Below are positions 48,051 to 57,309 of a DNA stretch of 64,000 bases, one piece after another. A program made the translations under genes and the position numbers. Numbering within the stretch: position 1 is the stretch's first letter; each line of letters starts with the position of its first letter. The stretch is taken from contig JASJDP010000020.1 in the NCBI GenBank assembly GCA_030065095.1, positions 86,060 to 150,059 on the forward strand, given 5' to 3'. Below the pieces are notes generated by a model. It did no database searches and was not told where the DNA came from. It worked only from the letters and a program-made list of their open reading frames with translations. The DNA comes from Rhodobacter sp. Its GTDB lineage: Bacteria; Pseudomonadota; Alphaproteobacteria; Rhodobacterales; Rhodobacteraceae.

Positions 48051-49166
48051 TCATTCCAGGGCGAACCATAGGCCGGGATCCACGGCCATGTCACCTTGCC
48101 TTGCCTCTATATAGAGCGTTTCTGTGCGATCTGCGCCACCTCCGTCGGTGGCGCGCGCCAAAAACACGCCCGCATCCGGTGTATTCCCGCCCATCAGGCC
48201 GACCGGGGTTCCGGCGGACAGCACCTGCCCGACCTCACCATAGACCTGATCGAGCCCTGCCAGAACCAGAAGATAGCCTTCCCCGGGCTCAAGGATCATC
48301 ACATTTCCGTAGTCCAGAAGCGGTCCGCGGTAGCGGATCGTGGCGGGCCACGGCGTCGTGACCAGCGCGCGCGGCTCGGTGGCGACGACGATGCCGGGGC
48401 GGGCGATGCCGGCGGCGTCCTGCTCGCCGGCCCGGCGCAGGACGGTTCCGGCGACAGGCAGGGGCAGCCCGCCGGCGCTTGCGTCGAAGCCGGGCAGTTC
48501 CGCGCCGCTGTCCTGCAGGGCACCGAGGCCATCGGCAAAGCTTTGCAGGGTGTCGGCGCTGTTGACCAGTTGCGTCAGCGCGCCGGGATCGTCCAGGAAC
48601 CGCCGTGGCAGATCGGTGCGGTTCGAGATCGCCAGGCTCAGCGCCGTGCGCGCGCGCTGCACGCCCTGCAGGCCCTCTTGCAGCGACGCGGCGGCGCTTT
48701 CCTGCAAGGCCAGCATCAGCGCCATGTCTTCCAGTTCGGATTTCAGCGCATCCGCCTCACGCTGCAAGGCCGGCGTGACGTCCGACACCATCATCCCCGA
48801 CCGGGCGGTGCCGATCGGTCCTGCCGGGTGCAGCAGCAAGAGCGGCCTTGGCGAGGCCTCGATAGACTGCAGCACCCCCAGAAGCCGCGCGACCCGGGCG
48901 CTTTCGGCCTCGAACTTGCGCCGCAGCGCGGCCTCGCGGATTGCCGCACGCCGCACGCCTTCGCGCAACGCGGTCAGGCCGTGCTCATAGGCGCGGATCG
49001 TCTGGGTCAGCGCGCGGACGCGGTCGGCGGCTTTCTCGGCCGCGGTCAGCGCGTTCTGCGCGGCGGCCAGCTGCCCGGCGGCACGCTGGGCGATGATCGT
49101 GGGATCCTCTTGCGCCAGGGCGGGCGCCGCCAGCGTCAGGGCGAGGAAGACCGCGCGCCGTATCAT
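48051..49166 (-). CDS. EnvC-like murein hydrolase activator, degenerate LytM domain
   Basis: 371 residues: signal peptide MIRRAVFLALTLAAPALAQ, long coiled coil over residues 25-200 (AAAQNALTAAEKAADRVRAL), and a C-terminal LytM fold from about 255. In active M23 peptidases the zinc ligands are His in H-x-G-x-D and HxH; here the corresponding segments read GIARPGIVVATEP and GYLLVLAGLDQVYGEV, with no His, so it should not cut murein itself. This matches EnvC, which activates amidases at division. Start overlaps the gpmI stop by four bases. Confidence 0.85.
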   Translation of the reverse strand: MIRRAVFLALTLAAPALAQEDPTIIAQRAAGQLAAAQNALTAAEKAADRVRALTQTIRAYEHGLTALREGVRRAAIREAALRRKFEAESARVARLLGVLQSIEASPRPLLLLHPAGPIGTARSGMMVSDVTPALQREADALKSELEDMALMLALQESAAASLQEGLQGVQRARTALSLAISNRTDLPRRFLDDPGALTQLVNSADTLQSFADGLGALQDSGAELPGFDASAGGLPLPVAGTVLRRAGEQDAAGIARPGIVVATEPRALVTTPWPATIRYRGPLLDYGNVMILEPGEGYLLVLAGLDQVYGEVGQVLSAGTPVGLMGGNTPDAGVFLARATDGGGADRTETLYIEARQGDMAVDPGLWFALE

Positions 49167-50689
49167 GCCTGCAACAGGCTCCGCCCGGTCATTTCGGGCG
49201 GTTGTTCCAGCCCCATCAGGTCCAGCAGGGTGGGTGCCAGATCGGCCAGCCGCCCGTCGCGCAGGACGGCACCCTCCGGGGCTCCGACGACGGCCACGGC
49301 AACGGGATTGGTCGTATGCGCCGTGTGCGGCCCGCCGGTTTCGGGGTCCACCATCGTTTCGCAGTTGCCGTGATCGGCGGTGACGATCATCGCGCCGCCG
49401 GCCTTTTCAAGCGCCGTCAGGACCGCGCCAAGCCCGGCATCGACCGTCTCGCAGGCAGTGATCGCCGCCTGCAGGTCGCCGGTGTGGCCGACCATGTCGG
49501 GGTTGGCGTAGTTCACCACGATCAGGTCATATCCCTTGTCGATGGCCTCGACGAATTTTTCCGTCACTTCCGGCGCGCTCATTTCCGGCTGCAGGTCGTA
49601 GGTCGCGACCTTGGGCGAGGGCGCCATATAGCGGTCTTCGCCCTCTTCCGGCGCTTCCTTGCCGCCGTTGAGGAAGAAGGTGACATGCGGATACTTTTCG
49701 GTCTCGGCCAGCCGGAATTGCCGCAACCCGTGCTTGGCCACCCAGGCGCCGATGGTGTTAACGATTTCCCGCTTGGGATAGGCGGCGGACATGAACCGGT
49801 CGTGGATCTTCGAGTAGTCGACCATGCCCAGCAGCGCCGAGAGCCTGGGGCGCTTGCCGGTGTCGAACTCGGTAAAATCCGGCTCACCGATGGCGCGCAG
49901 GATCTCGCGGGCGCGGTCGGCGCGGAAGTTGATGAAGAACACGCCGTCGCCATCGCGGATGCCGGTGTGGCCGGGCAGGACCGTCGGCAGGATGAATTCG
50001 TCGGTTTCGCCGCGGGCGTAGGCGGCAGCGACGGCGGCCTCGGTGCCGTCAGCGACCTTGCCCTCTGCGGTCACGATGGCCGCATAGGCCTTTGCAATCC
50101 GCTCCCACCGGTTGTCGCGGTCCATGGCGTAGTAGCGGCCCGAGACGCTGACGATCTGCGCGCCCTCGGGAAGCGATGCCTCGAAAGCGGGAAGTGTATC
50201 GGCCGCGCCCTTGGGCGGCACGTCGCGACCGTCGGTGATCGCATGCACAGCGGCGGCCACACCTGCCTCTGTCAGAATCTTCGCGGCGGCCGCGATATGC
50301 GCCTCATGACTGTGTACGCCGCCGGGGGATGTCAGGCCCATCAGATGCGCCGTCCCGCCTGCCGCCTTCACCTTTGCCGCGAAGTCGAGAATGGCGGTAT
50401 TTCGGAAAAACGACCCGTCCTCGATGGCCAGGTCGATCTGTCCGAGGTCCATCGCCACGACCCGGCCTGCGCCGATATTGGTGTGCCCCACCTCGGAATT
50501 GCCCATCTGACCGCTCGGCAGGCCCACGTCCGGACCATGCGTTCTGAGGAACGCATGCGGGCAGGTGGCCATGATCCGGTCGAAAGCCGGGGTGTCCGCC
50601 AGCGCCGGCGCGTTGTCGGCGGTGTCCTCGCGGTAGCCCCAGCCGTCGAGGATACACAGACAGACGGGTTTCGGCGTAGCCATGACCAT
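49163..50689 (-). CDS. gpmI: 2,3-bisphosphoglycerate-independent phosphoglycerate mutase
   Basis: Interconverts 3- and 2-phosphoglycerate; manganese enzyme. Up to 508 residues. Metal-binding start CLCILDGWGYREDTADNAP, catalytic phosphoserine in SGQMGNSEVGHTNIGAG near 65, and the C-terminal metal motif MIVTADHGNCETMVDPETG near 445, with NYANPDMVGHTGDLQAAI near 405. Two ATGs lie two codons apart: 50689 and 50683; the second has better spacing from AAGGG. First of the gpmI-envC-ctpA-rppH run. Confidence 0.95.
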   Translation of the reverse strand: MVMATPKPVCLCILDGWGYREDTADNAPALADTPAFDRIMATCPHAFLRTHGPDVGLPSGQMGNSEVGHTNIGAGRVVAMDLGQIDLAIEDGSFFRNTAILDFAAKVKAAGGTAHLMGLTSPGGVHSHEAHIAAAAKILTEAGVAAAVHAITDGRDVPPKGAADTLPAFEASLPEGAQIVSVSGRYYAMDRDNRWERIAKAYAAIVTAEGKVADGTEAAVAAAYARGETDEFILPTVLPGHTGIRDGDGVFFINFRADRAREILRAIGEPDFTEFDTGKRPRLSALLGMVDYSKIHDRFMSAAYPKREIVNTIGAWVAKHGLRQFRLAETEKYPHVTFFLNGGKEAPEEGEDRYMAPSPKVATYDLQPEMSAPEVTEKFVEAIDKGYDLIVVNYANPDMVGHTGDLQAAITACETVDAGLGAVLTALEKAGGAMIVTADHGNCETMVDPETGGPHTAHTTNPVAVAVVGAPEGAVLRDGRLADLAPTLLDLMGLEQPPEMTGRSLLQA

Positions 50690-50761
50690 GCCCTTCGTTG
50701 TTCGTCCCCGTTTCTACCCGGCCTTGCCGGGAAGGTGAATCGGCTTTCTCACCGCTGGGCT

Positions 50762-50813
50762 GTACAAAATCCTTCGGAGGATTTTGCCAAGGCCTTTCGC
50801 AAAAGCCCTGGCG
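50762..50813. repeat. Dispersed two-hairpin repeat, copy B
   Basis: A perfect 9-base-pair hairpin CAAAATCCT-TCGG-AGGATTTTG at 50765-50786 is followed by a second one, GGCCTTTCGCAAAAGCC, at 50791-50807. On the minus strand the order and core match copy A at 22112-22160. It lies between the rlmH stop and the gpmI start, and here could also end or attenuate transcription from rsfS-rlmH, though the T-run is only four bases and inside the stem. Confidence 0.65.
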
Positions 50814-50815
50814 CC

Positions 50816-51286
50816 TCACGCCCGGTGATAAGGGCCGCCTGCCAGGATCGAGGCCGCGCGATACAGCTGTTCTGCCAGCATCACCCGCACCAGCATGTGC
50901 GGCCAGACCATCGGACCGAACGAGAGCTGCCGATCGGAGCTGTCTCTGACGCTTGTGTCCAGCCCGTCCGCCCCGCCGATCATCAGAGCCGCATCCTGCG
51001 CGCCGTCGTCCCGCCAGCGCGCCAGCAGATGTGCGAAGTCGACCGATGTCATCGTCTTTCCGCGTTCGTCCAGCGCGATGATCCTGGCGCCGCGCGGAGC
51101 AGATTTGCACAACAACGCGCCTTCCGCAGTGATGCCGCCGCCCTTTTTATCCTCCACTTCGTGGACGGTGACCGGGCCGAGCCCGAGAGCCCGGCCTGTC
51201 CTGTCGAACCGGCTTAGATAATCATCCACCAGCGCGCGTTCCGGTCCCGTCCGCAGGCGGCCCACCGCGCAAATGTGAAGACGCAT
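50816..51286 (-). CDS. rlmH: 23S rRNA pseudouridine-1915 methyltransferase
   Basis: SPOUT methyltransferase that modifies pseudouridine 1915 of 23S rRNA. 156 residues, standard length. Starts MRLHICAVGRLRTGPERAL; later IIALDERGKTMTSVDFAHLL and the SAM knot AALMIGGADGLDTSVRDSS, then SFGPMVWPHMLVRVMLAEQL and YRAASILAGGPYHR, all RlmH family markers. Start shares one base with the rsfS stop (TGATG). Confidence 0.96.
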   Translation of the reverse strand: MRLHICAVGRLRTGPERALVDDYLSRFDRTGRALGLGPVTVHEVEDKKGGGITAEGALLCKSAPRGARIIALDERGKTMTSVDFAHLLARWRDDGAQDAALMIGGADGLDTSVRDSSDRQLSFGPMVWPHMLVRVMLAEQLYRAASILAGGPYHRA

Positions 51287-51669
51287 CAGTTGCGGGCAGC
51301 CGCCACAGCCTCGCCCGGGCTCATCCACATCTTTTCTAGCTGGTAGAACTCGCGCACTTCCGGGCGGAACACGTGGACGATCACGTCGCCTGCGTCGATC
51401 AGCACCCAGTCGCCGGTTTCCTTGCCCTCGACCTTGCACGACATGCCGTAGGCCTGTTTCAGCCGGTCGGTCAGCTTTTCCGAAATCGCCGCCACCTGTC
51501 GGGTGGAACGCCCGGAACAAATCACCATGAAGTCCGCGATTTCCGATTTGCCCTTCAGGCTGATGGAAACCACATCCTCGGCTTTGTCGTCTTCAAGAGA
51601 GGAAAGGATTTGCTCAAGCAGAACTTCGCTTGACGGTTGCTGGGGAAGCCGCTTCACTCCGGCATCCAT
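51286..51669 (-). CDS. rsfS: Ribosomal silencing factor RsfS
   Basis: Binds L14 and blocks subunit joining when nutrients run short. 127 residues. Core VSISLKGKSEIADFMVICSG, STRQVAAISEKLTDRLK, GDWVLIDAGDVIVHVFRPEV and REFYQLEKMW are the family signature. rsfS-rlmH is a near-universal pair. ATG at 51669; the first 15 residues are variable. Confidence 0.95.
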   Translation of the reverse strand: MDAGVKRLPQQPSSEVLLEQILSSLEDDKAEDVVSISLKGKSEIADFMVICSGRSTRQVAAISEKLTDRLKQAYGMSCKVEGKETGDWVLIDAGDVIVHVFRPEVREFYQLEKMWMSPGEAVAAARN

Positions 51670-51847
51670 AACGGCCGCGTCGGGGGCCGTTGCTGCAAAT
51701 TGAGACAGGACAGTGTCCTCCTATGCTGCGCGCCGATCCAGAGCCCCGGCGCCGGGCTGTCAAAAAGATAGCATCGCCTATGTTAAATCTCAATGACACG
51801 TACCGATTGCCGCCGAACTGCGGCTCGACAACCGCAAGGCCGGACCC

Positions 51848-52669
51848 ATGAGGCTGCGGCTTTGCTGGCGGGTGCTGCACGGCGTGTGGCGGCTGATGGG
51901 CGAGCGCGACCTGGATCTGATTGCCGCCGGCGTCGCGTTCTACGCCATGCTGTCGGTGTTTCCGGCGGTGGCGGCGGTGATCGCGCTGTGGGGCTTCGTG
52001 GCCGATCCCGCGGTGATCGAAAGCCAACTCGATCTTCTGCGTCCGCTGATCCCTGCAGAGGTGTTCGCCATCATCGACGGGCAGACATCGGCGCTGATCG
52101 GTTCCAACAACAGCACGCTCGGGCTGGCCACGCTGATTTCGACCGCTGTCGCGATCTGGACCGCGCGGGCGGGGGTCGATGCGCTGAAGCGCGGCCTGAA
52201 CGCCGCATATGGCACTCAGCCACGCTCCGGGATCTCCGGATTTCTGGTGTCGCTGCTGCTGACCTTTGCCCTGGTGGGTATCGCTCTGGTCGCATTGGCC
52301 AGTATCGTTGTCGCACCTTTGATTTTGGCGTTCTTTCCCGATTTCCTGTTGGGCGGCAATACCATGGTCGTCGTACGCTGGGCGGTGACCGTTGCGGTGG
52401 TGATGGGCGGTCTTGGCGTGATCTACCGCTACGGGCCGAACCATCGCGGGCCGCGTCCGGACTGGATCAGCCCGGGCGCGGTCATTGCCATCCTGCTTTG
52501 GGCGGCGGCGTCGACGGGTCTTTCGACCTACCTGGCGAACTTCGCAAATTACAACGAGGTCTACGGGTCGATCGGTGCTGTCATCGCTTTGCTGCTGTGG
52601 CTCTTTCTCAGCGCCCTGTCGGTGCTGCTGGGCGCGGCTGTGAACTCAGAGCTCGAGGATGCCGTCTGA
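51848..52669 (+). CDS. YihY/BrkB-family membrane protein
   Basis: 273 residues with six hydrophobic segments, among them AAGVAFYAMLSVFPAVAAVI, FLVSLLLTFALVGIALVALA and AVIALLLWLFLSALSVLLGA. Conserved signature DLDLIAAGVAFYAMLSVFPA at the start and RYGPNHRGPRPDWISPGAV near residue 200. Formerly called RNase BN, which was wrong; actual function unknown. ATG at 51848 chosen. Divergent from rsfS. Confidence 0.92.
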   Translation: MRLRLCWRVLHGVWRLMGERDLDLIAAGVAFYAMLSVFPAVAAVIALWGFVADPAVIESQLDLLRPLIPAEVFAIIDGQTSALIGSNNSTLGLATLISTAVAIWTARAGVDALKRGLNAAYGTQPRSGISGFLVSLLLTFALVGIALVALASIVVAPLILAFFPDFLLGGNTMVVVRWAVTVAVVMGGLGVIYRYGPNHRGPRPDWISPGAVIAILLWAAASTGLSTYLANFANYNEVYGSIGAVIALLLWLFLSALSVLLGAAVNSELEDAV

Positions 52670-52932
52670 CCCTTGCATCGAGCCGATGACGCGGCGGCAG
52701 GACTTGGCAACGGCGGGCCAAGCGCTTGCGGATCATGGCCGAGGCCTTGATCGCAGGGCCGGGGCAGAGTACCCAAGGCATCATGACTCGGGTTTTCGAT
52801 CTCGACGATCACGCGCGCCTGCCCTGGCGGTTTTTTGGCGCGACGCGGGCTATTCTCGCCCGCACATAGCGCGGCGTGCGTGCAAGCACGCAGCCTGCAG
52901 CGACGATTTCCGGCAAATACGGGAGAGGACCG

Positions 52933-54339
52933 ATGTCCCCCAAGACACTCTATGACAAAATCTGGGATGCCCATCTGGTGAACGAGGCCGAGGATGGCAC
53001 CTGCCTGCTTTATATCGACCGGCATCTGGTACATGAGGTGACCAGCCCGCAGGCCTTCGAGGGCCTTCGGATGGCAGGCCGCAAGGTGCGTGCGCCCGAC
53101 AAGACCATTGCCGTGCCCGACCACAATGTGCCGACCACGGCGGGCCGCGAAAATCCCGAGAACATGACCGAGGACAGCCGCATCCAGGTTGCGGCATTGG
53201 ACAAGAACGCCAAGGAATTCGGCATCCACTATTATCCCGTGTCCGATGTCCGGCAGGGCATCGTCCACATCATCGGGCCTGAGCAGGGCTGGACCCAGCC
53301 CGGCATGACCATCGTCTGCGGCGATTCGCACACAGCGACCCATGGCGCGTTCGGAGCACTTGCCCACGGCATCGGCACCAGCGAGGTCGAGCATGTGCTG
53401 GCCACCCAGACGCTGATCCAGAAGAAGTCGAAGAATATGAAGGTCGAGATCACCGGCAGGCTGCGTCCCGGTGTGACCGCCAAGGACATCACGCTGTCGG
53501 TGATCGGCGAAACCGGCACCGCGGGCGGCACCGGCTATGTCATCGAGTATTGCGGCGAAGCGATCCGCGATCTGTCGATGGAGGGCCGCATGACGGTCTG
53601 CAACATGGCCATCGAGGGCGGTGCGCGCGCCGGCCTGATCGCACCGGACGAAAAGACGTTCGACTACGTCAAGGGCCGCGCGCATGCGCCGAAAGGGGCT
53701 GCGTGGGAGGCCGCTTTGGCTTACTGGAAAACGCTCTACACCGACGAGGGCGCCGTGTTCGACAAGGTGGTGACGATCAGGGGCGAGGATATCGCCCCCG
53801 TCGTCACGTGGGGCACGTCGCCAGAGGACGTGCTGCCGATCACCGACGTGGTTCCCGCGCCGGAGGATTTCGACGGCGGCAAGGTCGAGGCGGCCCGGCG
53901 GTCGCTGGATTACATGGGCCTGACCCCCGGAATGCCGCTGAGCGAGATCGAAATCGATACCGTCTTTATCGGCTCCTGCACCAACGGACGCATCGAGGAT
54001 CTGCGCGCGGCGGCGGAAATCCTCAAGGGCAAACACGTCAAGGACGGCCTGCGCGCCATGGTCGTGCCCGGATCCGGGCTGGTCCGCGCCCAGGCCGAAG
54101 AAGAGGGTCTGGCCGATATCTTCAGGGAAGCCGGGTTCGAATGGCGCATGGCGGGCTGTTCAATGTGCCTTGCGATGAATCCCGATCAACTGGCCGAAGG
54201 CGAACGCTGCGCCTCGACTTCGAACCGCAACTTCGAAGGCCGGCAGGGCTATAAGGGCCGGACCCATCTGGTATCGCCGGCCATGGCGGCGGCTGCGGCG
54301 ATCACAGGACACCTCACAGACGTTCGAGAGATGATGTAA
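52933..54339 (+). CDS. leuC: 3-isopropylmalate dehydratase large subunit
   Basis: With LeuD isomerises 2- to 3-isopropylmalate in leucine synthesis. 468 residues, aconitase fold. [4Fe-4S] ligands are Cys in [13 protein letters not shown] near 348 and the pair in [14 protein letters not shown] near 410; also [20 protein letters not shown] near 128. GGGAGAGG precedes the ATG at 52933. Its stop overlaps the leuD start by one base (TAATG). Confidence 0.97.
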   Translation: MSPKTLYDKIWDAHLVNEAEDGTCLLYIDRHLVHEVTSPQAFEGLRMAGRKVRAPDKTIAVPDHNVPTTAGRENPENMTEDSRIQVAALDKNAKEFGIHYYPVSDVRQGIVHIIGPEQGWTQPGMTIVCGDSHTATHGAFGALAHGIGTSEVEHVLATQTLIQKKSKNMKVEITGRLRPGVTAKDITLSVIGETGTAGGTGYVIEYCGEAIRDLSMEGRMTVCNMAIEGGARAGLIAPDEKTFDYVKGRAHAPKGAAWEAALAYWKTLYTDEGAVFDKVVTIRGEDIAPVVTWGTSPEDVLPITDVVPAPEDFDGGKVEAARRSLDYMGLTPGMPLSEIEIDTVFIGSCTNGRIEDLRAAAEILKGKHVKDGLRAMVVPGSGLVRAQAEEEGLADIFREAGFEWRMAGCSMCLAMNPDQLAEGERCASTSNRNFEGRQGYKGRTHLVSPAMAAAAAITGHLTDVREMM

Positions 54340-54944
54340 TGGACAAATTCACCACCCTCACCGGCATCGCGGCGCCGATGCCCCTGGTCAATGTCGACAC
54401 CGACATGATCATCCCCAAGCAGTTCCTGAAGACGATCAAGCGGTCTGGGCTTGGCGTGAATCTCTTCGACGAAATGCGCTATGACCGCGACGGCAACGAG
54501 AACCCGGAATTCGTGCTGAACCAGCCGCAATACCGCGATGCCGAAATCCTCGTCGGCGGTGAGAATTTCGGCTGCGGATCCTCGCGCGAACATGCACCCT
54601 GGGCGATCAAGGACTTCGGCATTGCCTGTGTCATCGCGCCCAGCTTTGCCGACATCTTCTTCAACAACTGCTTCAAGAACGGCATTCTGCCCATCGCGCT
54701 GCCGCAAGAGCAGGTCGATATCCTGATGAAGGATGCCAAAAAGGGCGCCAACGCGCGGATGACCGTGGACCTCGAGGCCCAGACGATCACCACCTCGGAC
54801 GGGGAGGTCATCGGCTTCGAGGTGGATCCGTTCAAGAAGCATTGTCTTCTGAACGGACTCGACGACATCGGCCTGACCATGGAGCACGCTGCGAAAATCG
54901 ATGCATTTGAGGCAAATTTGAGGTCTCAGCGCCCTTGGGCCTGA
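54339..54944 (+). CDS. leuD: 3-isopropylmalate dehydratase small subunit
   Basis: Swivelling small subunit that completes the LeuCD active site. 201 residues. Signature [20 protein letters not shown] near the start, [20 protein letters not shown] near residue 68 and [19 protein letters not shown] near 103. Coupled to leuC. leuB lies 2.4 kb downstream on the same strand, separated by two unrelated genes. Confidence 0.97.
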   Translation: MDKFTTLTGIAAPMPLVNVDTDMIIPKQFLKTIKRSGLGVNLFDEMRYDRDGNENPEFVLNQPQYRDAEILVGGENFGCGSSREHAPWAIKDFGIACVIAPSFADIFFNNCFKNGILPIALPQEQVDILMKDAKKGANARMTVDLEAQTITTSDGEVIGFEVDPFKKHCLLNGLDDIGLTMEHAAKIDAFEANLRSQRPWA

Positions 54945-55200
54945 GACCTGACCAAACCACAACATCTTGGGCCGCACCATCACTGCGGCTCATTCCCGCT
55001 TTCAAATGGTTGCATTAGCGCACCAGTTCTTCCCCGAAAACGCCCGATTCTTTTTGTTATCTTTTCCAGACACTTGCTGGGAAAAGTGAAAGTAGGCAAA
55101 AGTTGGGCAAAGATGAGGCAGCCCGCCACAATCGGCGGGATCAAGTTGGGACAAGGGCGCGGCATCGAACTGCGTTCGGCCAGTTTGAGGGTGACGAGCG

Positions 55201-56034
55201 GTGATCAGGCGTATGGCAGGCGCCCTTGTGCGCGCGATGCTTGTGGTGTTGTTGGTGGCGACGCCGTCGCTGCTGTTGCCCGGCATTACGTCGGACGCAT
55301 CGCAGATCGTCGCGCTGGTTGCGATCTTCGCCGCGGCGCTAACCATCTTCGAATACGCATCTGTCTATCCCGGCCTTGTCGAATTCCGCGACGCACCTCC
55401 CTTTAATCGCCTGCGCTTCGCGGCGCTGTTTCTGACCGTCTTTCTGATTGCGATGGTCATCCGCGGCGAAACCGACGAGTCGATGGTAACCCGCGCGATC
55501 ACGACGTTCGGGACCAATATCGGTCTGGCTATTGATTTCCCCTACAGCCCGGTCCGGCAGATCGTTCTGCTCTTGCCGGAAGACATCATGTACGAGCACC
55601 TCGCCCGTGTCCGCACCGCGGCGGGGATCAGTTATTTCGTGTCGATGCTGGCGCTGGCGATCTTCTATTTCTTCGTCCGGGTGCGGAACTGGCCGCTGCA
55701 TAACGGCCCGTTCAACGTCTGGATCAACCTGCCCACCTTCGATCCCACCACCGGCGGTGATGTGGTACAGCGGCTGGAGCGGGATGCGCGCTTTAACATA
55801 ATCGTAGGATTTACCCTGCCATTCTTCATTCCGGCGGTCTTGAAGGTGTCGGAATCCATATTTGGCCAGGTGACGCTGGAAAATCCGCAGTCGATGATCT
55901 GGATCGTGGCGGCATGGGCATTCCTACCGGCAAGCCTGCTGATGCGCGGCCTCGCTATGGGCCGCATCGCAGAACTGATCGAGCGCAAGCGGCGCAGCAG
56001 TGCCGCGGCGCAAAAGGCCTTGCAGCCGGCCTGA
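55201..56034 (+). CDS. Multi-pass membrane protein of unknown function
   Basis: 277 residues with about five hydrophobic segments: MLVVLLVATPSLLLPG, IVALVAIFAAALTIFEYASV, FAALFLTVFLIAMVI, ISYFVSMLALAIFYFFV and FNIIVGFTLPFFIPAV, ending in a basic tail (RIAELIERKRRSS). No family recognised. The start is a GTG at 55201 with an ATG four codons on. The end overlaps the next gene by 121 bases if that gene starts at 55914, suggesting coupling. Confidence 0.75.
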   Translation: MIRRMAGALVRAMLVVLLVATPSLLLPGITSDASQIVALVAIFAAALTIFEYASVYPGLVEFRDAPPFNRLRFAALFLTVFLIAMVIRGETDESMVTRAITTFGTNIGLAIDFPYSPVRQIVLLLPEDIMYEHLARVRTAAGISYFVSMLALAIFYFFVRVRNWPLHNGPFNVWINLPTFDPTTGGDVVQRLERDARFNIIVGFTLPFFIPAVLKVSESIFGQVTLENPQSMIWIVAAWAFLPASLLMRGLAMGRIAELIERKRRSSAAAQKALQPA

Positions 56035-57119
56035 TCCTTTTTCTATGCGCGGCAGGCGTCTGGGCCGAGCCGTTGCGCATCGCCACCTGGCACGTGGAAC
56101 TGACGCGCAAGGGACCCGGCCTGTTGCTGCGCGATATCCTCACGGGCGACCCGCAGGCAGAAAGCGTTGCCGACACGGTGGCGCATATCTCGCCGGATAT
56201 CCTGCTGTTGACCGGGATCGACTATGACATGGGGCTTGCGGCGCTGAGTGCGCTCGCCGACGCGATCGAAGCGCGTGGCACAGCCTTTCCCCACCGTTTC
56301 GCCCTGCGTCCGAACAGCGGGCTTATGACCGCACTCGACCTGGATGGCGATGACCGCACCGGCGGCCCGCGCGATGCGCAAGGTTACGGGCGCTTCGCCG
56401 GGCAGGGCGGCATGGCTGTGCTGTCGCGGTATCCGGTGGTCACAGAGGAGGTGCGGGATTTCTCGGCCTTGCGTTGGGTTGAGCTTCCCGGAGCCAGGTT
56501 GCCCGAGATGGACGGAGCGCCGTTCCCGTCCGCCGCCGCACTGGAGGTCCAGCGGCTGTCGTCGACCGGCCATTGGGATGTGCCGGTGAACCTGCCTGAC
56601 GGCGGGCGCGTGCATTTGCTGGCCTTCGCGGCGACTCCGCCGGTCTTCGACGGTCCGGAGGACCGAAATGGAAAGCGGAACCACGACGAGATCGCATTGT
56701 GGACCGCCTATCTGGACAACCGCCTAGACGACCCGCCGCCCAGGGGTCCGGTGGTGGTGATCGGCAACGCCAATCTCGATCCCCTGGATGGGGAGGGCCG
56801 GCATGAGGCGATGGCGGCCTTGCTGTCCCACGAACGCCTGCAAGACCCGCGCCCGGGCAGTTCTGGCGGCGCAACCGCCGCAAAAACGCAGGGCGGTGCC
56901 AACTCCACACATAAGGGCGACCCGGCGCTTGACACGGCGGACTGGCGCGACCTGGCCGGTCCGGGGAACCTGCGCGTCAGCTATGTGTTGCCGGATGCGG
57001 ATCTCTTGGTGGTCGGCGCGGGGGTGGCCTGGCCATCAGAGACGGCACCAGCGCCCTCCGCAGCCGCACTTCGCCACCATTTGGTCTGGGTCGATGTCGC
57101 GCCGCCGGTTCGGCCCTGA
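55914..57119 (+). CDS. Secreted endonuclease/exonuclease/phosphatase-family protein
   Basis: 401 residues. A hydrophobic stretch AAGLILFLCAAGVWA ends at residue 51 and looks like a signal peptide behind an unusually long basic lead, so the true start may be later, although no better start codon exists in frame before it. The mature protein fits the EEP fold: LRIATWHVELT, SPDILLLTGIDYDMG, GMAVLSRYPVV, VVVIGNANLDPLDG and the closing LRVSYVLPD with RHHLVWVDV. The catalytic His-Asp arrangement is partly altered (GNANLD in place of GDFN), so activity is uncertain. Homologous proteins are common in roseobacters. Confidence 0.75.
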   Translation: MGIPTGKPADARPRYGPHRRTDRAQAAQQCRGAKGLAAGLILFLCAAGVWAEPLRIATWHVELTRKGPGLLLRDILTGDPQAESVADTVAHISPDILLLTGIDYDMGLAALSALADAIEARGTAFPHRFALRPNSGLMTALDLDGDDRTGGPRDAQGYGRFAGQGGMAVLSRYPVVTEEVRDFSALRWVELPGARLPEMDGAPFPSAAALEVQRLSSTGHWDVPVNLPDGGRVHLLAFAATPPVFDGPEDRNGKRNHDEIALWTAYLDNRLDDPPPRGPVVVIGNANLDPLDGEGRHEAMAALLSHERLQDPRPGSSGGATAAKTQGGANSTHKGDPALDTADWRDLAGPGNLRVSYVLPDADLLVVGAGVAWPSETAPAPSAAALRHHLVWVDVAPPVRP

Positions 57120-57245
57120 CCCGTTTTGCGCCCGGCGATGCGCCATGGCTGCCACGGCGTTCGTGAAGTAATTCACTGAAAACAAAAAACCACGAGGGGC
57201 CCTGGCTGGGATATGTCAATTTCCGCATACTTCCGCCAAGCTTTC

Positions 57246-57274
57246 TTGACCCTCGACCAGCAACGGGCTAGGCG
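57246..57274 (+). promoter_or_regulatory. Predicted sigma-70 promoter of leuB
   Basis: TTGACC at 57246-57251 and TAGGCG at 57269-57274 separated by 17 bases, 36 bases before the leuB ATG. The -35 is strong, the -10 weak but usual for high-GC alphaproteobacteria. It implies leuB has its own transcript, independent of leuCD. Confidence 0.5.
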
Positions 57275-57309
57275 ATTTCACGCCCGCTTTAGTTGAAGGA
57301 ATCCCGCAC

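Noticed and set aside
52816..52836. CGCC-N6-GGCG followed by GTTTTTT as a terminator after yihY
   Set aside because: Only four base pairs in the stem and 150 bases past the stop; too weak to report as a terminator.
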